Positions 41,180 to 52,500 of a stretch of DNA of 64,000 bases are shown here, in pieces. Made by a program: the position numbers and the translations under genes. Positions within the stretch are counted from its first letter, which is position 1, and each line of letters opens with the position of its first letter. The notes below the pieces were generated by a model. That model searched no databases, was not told the origin of the DNA, and saw nothing but the letters and a program-made list of their open reading frames with translations. Origin of the DNA: Nautilus pompilius (lineage: Eukaryota; Mollusca; Cephalopoda; Nautilida; Nautilidae); assembly GCA_018389105.1 (NCBI GenBank), contig JACATO010000596.1, positions 591,001-655,000 on the forward strand, given 5' to 3'.

Positions 41180-43328
41180 CTTTGTGTACGTGTGTGTGTG
41201 TGTGTGTGTGTGTGTGTCTTTGTGTACGTGTGTGTGTACGTGCGTGTGGAGTTCAAGTTAAAAACTATTTTTCTCCTAAAGAAAGAACTGTTTTAATATT
41301 AAAATCCGTCAATTTATTTATTATCCCTGCCTTCAAAATCTGCAGAATGATCTTACACGCTAAAAATGTTTTCTCTCTCCTTTGTCTATTTATCTATTTT
41401 CTTAGTTTCGACATCAGGATGACAGCTGCTGGATTCCCCGAGTTTTATATAAATAAAAAATTTCACATATTTACATTCATCAGCAAATAAATTTCAAAGG
41501 CTTTTTCGGTGAGGCACAAAAAGCTTGAATTCATACCTATCGTAGAGGAAACACTTTCAGAAATTTACCTTCGCTCTATTCCCTTTGTAACTTTATACTT
41601 TCTTAATCTACACGTTCTCATTTTCCACCAGAAATTTTCTGCAGCTGAAGAATGCGAACCCACACGGCATTTTAACAACATCTAAGGAGATAATTAATCA
41701 TCTGGGTTGTGCTCATGTGACACGAAGTGTTTTTCTAGAACGTGCGCTGGAAACTTTTCGAGTAAAAAGTAAATAAATGCAATAAAGCATTTCTCTGACC
41801 GCAGTACGCTAACTAATGTGTCAGGTTTCGATACCGACTATTGTACAAACAGTCGTTATCGAGATGTTCTGATCTGACCCCGTTTAGCAAAGTTCTGAAT
41901 GCCTTTGTGGATCCACGCGCGCATTTAAGATAATGTCTGCGAGCGGATTCAGAGGCTGGCTAACGTTCTATTGCCATGCGACTGTATTTCGGCCAAAAGT
42001 TTCCAGCAGATTCAGAGACTTCAGATTCTTCTCATCTTAGATTCTCCCCCCCCCACATTTTATTTATATCTCGTATCTTTTGAACCTTCCCCCATACAGG
42101 TGCTTTTAATTTTTTCTGCTTTTCTATTTTGCGTCTGAACTCTCTCGCACCTGAGTTTCTATTCACGGTCTCGCCGCGATAAACCAGCTTCTCTCCTCCT
42201 CGCATCTATCAGCAACTGTCGGCTTTCTCTTTCACTAAACCTCTTCATCTCCGCTACCATCACCGATCTCTAATCTCCCCGCTTTTCTGGCCTTTAATGA
42301 AAAGAGGGGGGAAATCTGGAGCTTTTATAGCGGATATAAAGGTGTCTGCGCGCCAGTGTTTAAGGGACCCGCGGTGTTTCCCACTAAAACCCGCTCATTC
42401 ATGCATTACCTGTGCGGTAAACAAAATATTACCTGAACACCGCTTCACGATGTAAAAATGCAATCTTAACCTAATAAAGCCAATTAACCCTCTTTTTTTG
42501 TTGTTGATATTTTTTAGGGTCTCAACACAAAACTTAGCAATTTTTTACCTTCACAGTGTCGTTTTGACCAAATATATAACCTCAGCAAAATGAAGGGACA
42601 GGTAATAATAAGTCAGGAAGGAAAGAACATCGTGCACTGGTGGTTATATAAGGGCACAACCCAACAACGAGGAATTCTGGGTGATTCCAAAACATTTTGG
42701 CTACCGCTGTATATTTATATATAACCCGCCCGAGTACGACATGCGTATAAAAGCTTTTCTGTTCTTTTAACCGGCCGCCTTCCTTTGACAGATTAACCCA
42801 ACATCAGGGTCACGCCCCATCAGCCGCGACACGCGCGATTACAGACGTGACGGCGAATTTCTAAGGATAACCCGGCGTGACAGCGCGTAGCGCTGAGGAT
42901 GGGCGCGACAGGATTCTCCTGGACTGTTATGTGTACTGTGCACGCCGACCCGCCTTCGCGAACCAGTACGTGTCAAAGGTTACATCACTTTTAAGGAAGA
43001 AATATCTTTTATGATGATGAGAAAGAAGTCGTGACCCAGACAGTTACGCTTCAGCGGTTAACGAGAACGAGCAGAGGCATTTCCCAGCGGGTTATTCGCG
43101 TAGGTGAAGATATTGTTCTTCGTAGTGAATAGCAGAGCAACAACGCGCAGGATCCCCCAGCCGGAGAAATGAGAAATGTTACAGACTGGCCGCTTAATCA
43201 GAGTGGCGGAGGGTAGTAGGGCGCACATCTTTTACCCATTTGTATGCCAAAAGTAATGGGGGGGGGGAGGAGTGCTGCAACAAAATCAGTAGAATGGCTG
43301 CAAACTCACCAAATTGGTTATGTTCGAG

Positions 43329-43361
<33 letters not shown>

Positions 43362-43411
43362 TGTGTGTGAGAGAGAGATGTGTGTGTGTGTGGGTGTGTG
43401 AGAGAGAGAGA

Positions 43412-43448
<37 letters not shown>

Positions 43449-43459
43449 TATGTGTGTGT

Positions 43460-43490
<31 letters not shown>

Positions 43491-43516
43491 CGAGAGAGAT
43501 GGGGGGAGAGCGAGAG

Positions 43517-43551
<35 letters not shown>

Positions 43552-46500
43552 GAGAGAGCGGAGAGAGCGAGAGAGATGTGTGTGTGAGAGTGGGAGCGGG
43601 AGAGAGAGAGAGAGAGATGTGTGTGCGAGAGAGGGAGAGGGAGAGAGATGTGTGTGTGTGAGAGAGAGTGAGCGCGCGGAGATGTGTGAGAGTGCGAGAG
43701 AGAGCGAGAGAGAGATGTGGTGTGTGTGTGAGAGAGAGAGAGTGTGTGTGTGTGTGGAGAGCGAGAGAGATGTGTGAGAGCGAGAGAGGATGAGAGAGAG
43801 AGTGAGCGAGCTGTGTGAGAGAGAGAGATGACGACGTCAGTACAGTAGTGGCGAAACTTATTATTCCACTCAGAATAATTCTGGTTAACATTTGTTTCGC
43901 TTCTGATTTATCATTTGCGTATTTCTTTTGTTAAAATAACATTTTAATTAAATCAGCTTTCCAACGTACGGTTCTATTGAAGTCCACTACTTCCTTACTC
44001 CACCATGGTGCCTTAATACTAAAATACCCTTCTTAATGAAGTAACTTCTAGTAAAACAGGCTACTGTGGATATCGAAACGATTCCGAATTGGCCTCATTA
44101 TACTAAAAGTGCATTTCTATTCTTTGCCGCACGCAATGAACAGCTGATATTAAAATGAAACAACATAAGGTGACGTTTTAATTTTAGCCACTATTGTGAA
44201 TACCAACCGACATCTGGATCGAGAACAACAACAAAAAAGAAAGTAAAACACTTTAATCGTTCAGGTATCCATTTCGTGCTCACAAAAAAAAGTGAAAGAA
44301 CGTTTTACCTTTTGTTTCTCTGGTTTTTGGAGTCGTGCACGTGTCGTGTTATTTACTGGTTTTGTTTATCCCAATTTATTTGTTTTAGGTTTCTCGTTTT
44401 CATTCCGATTTAAAGCGTCTGGAGATTTTTACTACATTTGTCTTTTTATTTCTTGTTTATTTTTATATTTTGTTTAATTCAAAAGTCGAAAATCTGCGAT
44501 CGTTGGCATAAAACTGATTTCATAAAAATGACCTCGGTTTTGGCTGAGTTGTGAACTTATTACTTCCTGCAAACATGTAACCGTATTAACTGATTGTTTC
44601 ATATTTGTCTCCCCTGCAAATGTGCTCTTCAACATTTAAATCGTTTAGCGTATTGTATTTTCAATTCTTAAATTATTATTCTTTACATGAAAAGTGAATC
44701 TAACAGAGTAACTTTTAGTATAGGTTACTCCCCCTTGTGGAACTCTCTTAAATATTGCGACTCTCTCTCTCTCTCTCTCTGTCTGTCTGTCTCGTGTATA
44801 TTATTATGCGATACGTATGTCCTCGATTAGTTGCTAAGCAAATCATTGGCGCTTTGTAAACAGATGTTTTAAAAACAACATGTTTATCCTTCTACAAACA
44901 AAAAGAGTTTTGTGTATTCCCCCTCTCAAATCTAAAATCTCGCACGTGCTCGTTATCTTGTGAGAACTGACAGCCAGTTAAAAGTATACAATGTCTTGCC
45001 ACTAACTTCATTCGCAAAGTTTTTTTTTTTAATATTAAAACAAAAGGCGTTTGATGTTGATACTGTTGTGGTTCGCCTTTCTTACTTATGTTCCCAAACA
45101 TTGAGAAGGAACTAGTCCACGTATTAGTTTATTTATTTGGTCTTGCCTGCTACATAAATTGTCGGAGGTGTTCTTTGTCGTGGAAACTACAGAGGTGAGT
45201 AACATTTGGTAAATGCGCGTGGTATTTTGGACGAGGTGTTCATCCGGCGCCAGCTCACAGGCGAACGGAATAGGTCAACTTTATGGATGAAGAACCAACT
45301 TCCTAGAACTGATTACTAGTTGGGGGAAACTGGAGTACTCGGGATAAAACGACAGAACAAAAAAATGACAAAGAAGAGCAAGAGAAACCAAGCTACCGGT
45401 TGGACACCTAACACTGCCTGGACACACGACAAGGGAGTGCGCTGCACTAACCGAAATATGGTTTGTATCAATGGATGACATATTGCAAGGATTACAATTA
45501 TCACTGATAAAAATCACTAGCAAGGGAATTGAAACCGATCAACAAATGTAACGAATGCTAACAATCTGACAAGAAGCAATCTGAGTATGCGCATACAGAG
45601 ATACAACTTCCTTGGTGTCCGACTCATGAACTACAAAGGTTAAATAGCCAAAAATAGACCGATCTTAGCTTGTATTGGAAAAATCGAATAACTATGTCGG
45701 TTATCTGGAGCTCGGGCAATAGGCACTTTACTGTACTGGAATTCGGTTCTCCGGAGTTGTTTGTTTGTTGTTTATCTTTTTATTGTGAATTAGGTAGCGT
45801 GTGCGCATTTATTAAGCCCTTTAGGCCATAAGAGCGGAGACTTAAGTGTTAAGAAATCGTTCTCACAATGCAAGACAGCGAGAGCCGGAAACCTCTACCC
45901 CAATACCTTTTTTGTCCGTGTCTTCAATAGCCAGTAGTGCTGCAGTATTAGGGTTCAGTCATAAACACTGGGGGGTGGGATTTGGAATAATCTTTAACTG
46001 AACAATTTGTCAGCTTTTATAGCATTGCATTGTGGGAAGTTTTTCTTAGTGACAGAAACATGTTTGAAGTTCTAAACAATTCTGTTTTAAGTTCTGGATG
46101 CTCTCTTCCTCTCTCTCTACTGCTCGTCATTGGCATAAGGATATGTTCTCCCATCATCTAACACTTTTATGCAAATGAAAACGTCCGAAAACTAAGGGAA
46201 GAATATTAGCGTCCACAAGAGCTTATCACAAAGGTAAAAAAAACTTTAAGAAAAACTGGTTCGTTTGTTATTCTCTGCACGTCTGACTGCAGCCCCCATC
46301 CATTCAGGCAAGATCGTCGGAAAGTTATAAAAAATGGTATGCACATTTTCAGGTTGAACAAAATGCCATTACGATTTAACAAATAAACGAACTATACGAG
46401 TACGCCAACGAATGGAAATGGCTGCCAGATAAAAGCTTGTGGACTTTGCCAAGGTAAACATTTCGATGTTGGTAGTTGAAATTGTATGCAGACAGAGCCG

Positions 46501-49500
46501 AAGCCGCGGCAGCCACAGAGATAGCGCGACGAGAACAGACCATTCTGGTCCGACTTCCACCACCGCTTCGGATCTGAAGGTCCGCCTATTTCTCGGCTGA
46601 ATCTCGCGGGATGGCAGAGAACGAACGCGCCGCGAGATGCAAGGTCCACAATTCAGTTTTGTTTGGTCAGTTTGTTTTCACTGCAAGAGGAAAAAGTAAT
46701 GATAGATTGAGATGTTGGCCGGGGGGGGGGCTGTCTGCTCGCCCCTTGGGTCGACACCGGTAGGTGGGCGGGATTTGCTGAAGTGGCGCCGATAATGACA
46801 GAAATCTGGCTGTCGGACGGATGGGATGGGAACGCGCGCTGTCTGGGGGTCTTCGTGCCCCTCCGTCTGGCTACTGCGACCGGTGTGCCTTCTCCGGCGT
46901 ACCGCTTGCACCGAAATCCGTCAGCACTAGGCAATCACCGGTACTCGACTAAGCTGGACCCCGGCGGATGTTGGCTCTGCGTTATCTGATAAAATAACGA
47001 CCACGATGAAAGGTATTTAAAAAAAAAAGAAATTGTCAACGATATAAACAGCGACGCTGCTTCCGGGGAGGGATGACGTGGAACCAAGCAGAGAAACCGG
47101 AGCCTGTCTCTCCGTGCAGCCATTTCTCTTTTGAGGTGTTTTCACACTCACGGCTGGGCTGGGTCGCACTTGAGCGAGAAAGTTAAAATTGCTGCTCTTT
47201 GTAGAGGAAACAGTTAAAGCGGAGTCGAAAAGTCAGCGCGGATAAGGAGGTGGGAGGACAAATCGTTAAAACATCTTTATTTCCACTAGGAAATTCTCAG
47301 AAAGGGGCCGCTTCATTCCGCGCCAGTTCACGGTGAATGAAATGCATTTAGATGGCAGAGACAGACGCTCACTCTCGGCCAGACGCTGCACTTCTGAGAT
47401 GAAGTTCCCTACTAGCTTCCTTTGTCGGTTTTAGGGAGCCCTCCCTATTGGGCTTACGAAGCACACACGTTGCCTTCATTTTAATAACCGACAAGAGACT
47501 AACTAATGCATTTTTAATTTCTTAAATGGCGGATCGTTTGAAAAGTACCGCAGTATTTCGAGCAAGCTTTGCCTCTTTATCTCGACCGTGTTCTTTCCGT
47601 AGGGTGGCTAAGCGACCGAGGTACAGAACAGTTTACCGGATGGTGAAGGAGGTGGCCTGGCGCTGCTGCCCGGGATTTTACGGAGCCCAGTGCGACCAAG
47701 GTAAATCGAAGACTGTCCCTCGATTTCAAAAGATCGGCATCTCTTCTCCATTCACTACTTAGAGGGGAATTTACTAGTTAAACAAAGTCTTTCTGGTTAT
47801 GTGCGTCGTTCCAAGTGGCAGATTGTTGTAATTCTCCTGCCTGTGTCTCTTCTGGCATCTTTTCCAGGTTTTAACATAGGTCATCATTCTTGAGTAACAT
47901 ACGCATCAGTTACTGCTGGGATTGTGCCGTCTTTGACTGTTAACACTTTCTCTACCGTTTGACGTGTGTCTCTCTGATGGTACACGGACGTGTCAGTCAG
48001 TGAGCAGCAGCTTTCCTCTTCCTTGTTCTCTAAAATGATATCGTGTATATGTATATATCCTAAAGAACAGTCTCCTTGTCATCTTTCTGCTCTGTTTCCA
48101 ACACATCTGCCGTTGGAAGGTCGCACAGATTTTGTAGATGTGCCTCGCACCTTTACAGGTATTTACTTTTGGTTAATTCTTGGCACCGACTGAAACGGTT
48201 TTGTTCTGGTAATGAATGCTTGCTTATGAAGTTGGACGAGTAAAGACGGTTCTCGTCTTATCGTTCTTAACACGGCCTTAAGTATGAAAGTTGCAAAATG
48301 CCATGTTAACGCTATGAAAGTATTACCTTTATGGCAATCACCAAAAAGGAAATGAATGATTTTTCCCAGTATTATTTATTATTTATTTTAGAAATTGTAT
48401 ACAAACAACAAGCCAGCCAGAAAAAAAATTTTAAATGCATATTTACGGGATCACTGTCAGGATCTACTCCCAAACTGGTAGATATACACAGGCGTATTTC
48501 CAAAAACGTTAATTAAGTTTTTTTTCCAAACTCTCAAAATATAATCTTACTTTACGATTTCAGCAGACTCACAAAGGTAATGATAACTTTTTAAAGAAAA
48601 CAATACCTGCATTAGTTTTTTTTTAAAAAAAGAAACAAAGATTTTGTTTTTATTTTCAGAATGTTTCAATTGCACGAAACTAAAAGAAATTGAGAATCGT
48701 CTTGAGAGTTTGGAAAACAGGAGGGTATGTATTTGGAGAGTTCCTCGTCTAGGTGATGGTGTAAAGATATAACACCCCTTCCAAATCGCCAGGTAGTAAG
48801 GACTTTTCTTTCTGTAAAGTTGCGGTAATTTACCTACACAAAAAAAAGCCTTTGTTCGTTTTCGCCGTCGGTTCTTTATCGCACGTGTAATTTTCTCCTC
48901 CGAAATTATCATTGTTTTGTTTTGATTATTTAAACGGGATGGGATAAATCGTAAACTGACTGACTAGTGCGCGGATAATTATCTACAGAGAAATCCATTG
49001 AAATAACCTCAGATCTATTCGATGGCGTTTGATGCTTTTCACTATGTTATTGAATAAAACTTCCCTAATTGGTATAATTAATACCAGAATGTTCCACATT
49101 GGCTCAGTGGTTACAGAGTTAGTTTCGTATTGAAGTGGTGGCACAGTTGAGGGCTGCCACTAATGGTATATTTTGTTACCAACCGGTATGTCTCTCTACT
49201 TGAAATAATGAAGACTGGATATGACGTCACAAACAGAATCTCAACCATATTTAACGATCGTCGCTTCAAAGTAAAAAGGCAAAAATGTCTTTGGCAGTTC
49301 GATGCTTTGAATGGAAGTAAATGTATTTCACATTTGAAGTAACTTATTAAGTTTGTGTATTTCTCCGTTATTTGTTATCCATAAAGACTTTTTTTCTGCT
49401 GCCATACTTTCTGACAGCAATATTCACAAAGAGTTGTGACACGTGACACCCACTCGGGAAGAAAAAATGACGTCACGATAAAAAAAAGAGTTCCTCTCTT

Positions 49501-52500
49501 GCAGTTGTTTAACATCGAAAAATATGCATTTCCTAGTTTATGAAGCACAGCAGAGCTTACTAAACTGTACTTGTTTATACCTTATCAGAACGATAATCAA
49601 TTGTATTTATTTCTGTATGATGGTAGCGCAGGATAAATCTTATGACATATATATATATTTTTTTAGAAATTCCTTAATTTGACAGACCCTGTTGTTGTTA
49701 CTTTATCTAGGGTCCAGTATAATCATCTGCAAAACATTAGCAGAACTCTAATTCTTTCTTTGCAACACAATTCAACTAAACTCTTCCTTTGCCTTGTTGC
49801 AAAACAGTGCCTCGAACCAACCCCTGCCCCTACTTATTCCATGTTTGCGTGGTCACTTTTAGCCAAAGAGAGGCTGATAAAAAAAAGCAACTGAAATAGA
49901 TTTCGTAAACATAAACTGGTTGTGCAGGAAGTAGGCAGCGCCATCTGATAATAGAAGAACAAAAGAAGCGATGGAAGTCATTTAACTCCACTGACAGGAA
50001 TGAAGCACTATCGCGACGAATCTCGACCAAGATAGTAACGAAATGACGATTTACTGAGCAAAATACAGATTGCAGCTACTAGTGCAAACAATGTTTGTTT
50101 TTCCTTTTTATTTAGAACGTTTTTTTTTAATTTAAAATAATTAAAAAAAACGGAGGAGAAACCTTGAAGATAAATGGTCGTTCTTGAGCCACAAGAAATA
50201 CGATTGAGAAGGGGAGTCTTTCTATTGTATAGTTATACCACGTGACCGTTTCAGGTGTTTAGTAGTAATTATTGTTATAAACGCGTCAGTTATTCTGAAT
50301 AGCCGCGTTGAAGATATCTTTACACATTCTAAGAGCCCTTGCCCAAGTCAGTACTACTGTCTACACCGGTGTGAGTTTACAGTCTGGCAATGTGCGGCTG
50401 TAATATATGTGTTTATAAAGAAAGTCGGTAACTAGGTTGTTGAATGGTACTTCGCTTTACAGATGGACGGCAACATGTCTATCTTAACCTCAAACTAGCC
50501 CCGCTCAATGGAGGAACATTTTAAGGGATGATTAAAAAAGACTGTTAAACTGAGAAAAAGTGTTAACACTTAGGTGACCGGGGAGCGGCAGATGGCGAGA
50601 TTACTACAGAGGAGATGGCAGCATAAATGATAAGATGTCCCATCCGTCAGTAATTCTTTGTACTTACGCGCGAGAAATAGATGCCATTCTACTTCTGTCG
50701 TGTTCGTCAGGATGGAGCGTAACTTGTGAAGTCTACCATCAGAAATGTCGACAGTTTTATAATTTGGATCCCCCCAGAACCAAACATGACGCAAGCAAAT
50801 GCTAGCAGAGTTCTAAATTTCTGACAACCCGCGATATAAATCTCCACATTTAAATTTAATTTGTGGCTACTACTCACTCCGTCTGTCTTAATTTACAATC
50901 TGCATCATTTAGGTTGTTTCTCCTAAAATAAGAACCAGGTGGTTAGGCAGCAGGTGAAGAGATGGCAAACTGAATAGGCGGTGTTCCGTGCCGTCACCAG
51001 TGTTCGCTCTAGCAGAGCAGCGATGACTGACCGGAAGAGTTTCGACAGGTAGCCAGGTCTTCCTGGCGGAGCTTTACCTTTCATCCTGGGTCCTAACAGG
51101 TTTCTAAACTGTTTACCTAACGCTGGAAGAGATACTTGTCACGTTATCGGTGCTCGACTTTTCGCATTATTTAAATAATCAATAACTAAACGCTGCGTCT
51201 CCGCTTGACCTCCGCAAAAACTGGTGAAGCAGCTGAATAGTGTCTTTGATCTTTTCCAGGTGAGTGGAGGACGCTCAAACAGATTTGTGCTTATTCCGCT
51301 TGTCTCTTTTTGTCAAAGGTGTCTCCGGATGTTTCGGAGCCGATACAGAACTGCTCCACGAAGTGTTCACAAGAGATTGTCAGGAAATTCATCGTTAAAA
51401 AGGGAGAACAAGGGCCTGTTGGACCTCCTGGCAAAATGGGACCGCCCGGATTGCCGGGAGCGCCTGGACTTCCGGCGGAAATTCCTAAAAACGTTCATCT
51501 AGCCTCTTTAATCAATATTTCGGAAATCGTGGGCGCGCCCGGGCCAAAAGGGTCGCCAGGAGAACCTGGGATTCCTGGGAAAACAATAAGGGGTCCACCT
51601 GGACCGCCGGGACTTCCAGGAAAAGCAGTGAGACCAATAAAAAATGTTCCAGGTGAGACAGTTTTAAAATGTTTAATGTCGGTTGGCCACACCTATCTTC
51701 TATTGTTTTAACCTTGCCAAAAATGCTTTTGTTTCCATCGTGTGTCGCCAGTATATTACGCTTCGTTGTTTGTCTGCTTCACCTTCGTTCAGGTCAATGC
51801 AGCTGAACAGCGAAACATTGCAGCCTGTATGAAATTCCCTTGATAAGTAAATGTAAAATTAATCTGGACTAGTGTTTTTAAACCGCTTGTTATTATTACA
51901 GTGCGTGTCAAATTTATTTGACAACCTTGAGAAATATAAATAATATGGAATTGAAGACTTACGTTAAAACTGGCCAAATTATCACAAAAATGAAATGATA
52001 GCAGATATGAGTAGCAGTGAAGTTATCAACAAGAAAATTTAGGTAACTCAGATTAGTTAAAGACTGGATCAGAGAGGTTTGAACAGCGTACATGTGAACT
52101 GCTAGGGGGGGGGGTGAAATGCAGGAAATCTCAATAGAAGACAGGCTGAAGATCATCTACTGGTACCAGAACAGCTGCGGGAGGAATGAAGTTTGGAGAA
52201 AGTATAGGCAGACCAACGTTAAGGTGAAGCGTGCATCGGTATCCTACTTCAACAAGAATTTTCCACGGCCCGTGAAGACAACTTCGAGGAAGTTTCCAGC
52301 CGGCGAGGTCTCGGGAATAATTTGAGCCCTGCTAAGGGGATTTCCCGACCACCAGGAGACTCAGAGAAGCAGGTTTACAACGGCAGAGACTTTGTCCGGA
52401 AACCTCTTCTAAAACCCACGTCGTTGGGTAGCGGGGCTAAAAACACAGGAAGTGCACCACTGAGCAGCGGAAAACTGTCCTCTTCACCGACAGGGACAGG

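Larger units (their letters stand above)
28310..47602 (+). other. Intron 2, 19293 bp
   Basis: This largest intron splits the EMI domain. It is full of repeats: a TC tract (28632-28705), SINE copies (29350-29600 and a tail fragment at 31.3-31.5 kb), one member of the duplicated block (30709-30951), a 966-bp polypyrimidine tract (32336-33301), a GT tract (40711-41248) and a GA/GT tract (43326-43829). I looked for further exons that could join in phase and found none. ORFs at 36.2-36.6, 39.9-40.3 and 46.4-46.9 kb show no domain. Confidence 0.75.

Noticed and set aside
40669..41490. 273-codon Cys/Val-rich ORF and its overlapping frames
   Set aside because: All frames are open because the GT tract lacks stops; this is low-complexity sequence inside an intron.
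43244..43891. 177-codon (+) and 201-codon (-) ORFs
   Set aside because: They are artefacts of the GA/GT tract.
49088..49165. tRNA-like stretch (GGCTCAGTGGTTACAG...)
   Set aside because: It has an A-box-like part but no proper B box or cloverleaf; at best it is a decayed SINE head.
51250..51270. TTTTCCAG followed by GTGAGT as a splice signal pair
   Set aside because: Acceptor and donor are adjacent with no exon between; the in-phase acceptor is at 51318.
51495..51692. Gly/Pro-rich minus-strand ORF
   Set aside because: It is the antisense of the true collagen exon; Gly-Pro codons stay Gly-Pro-like on the opposite strand.
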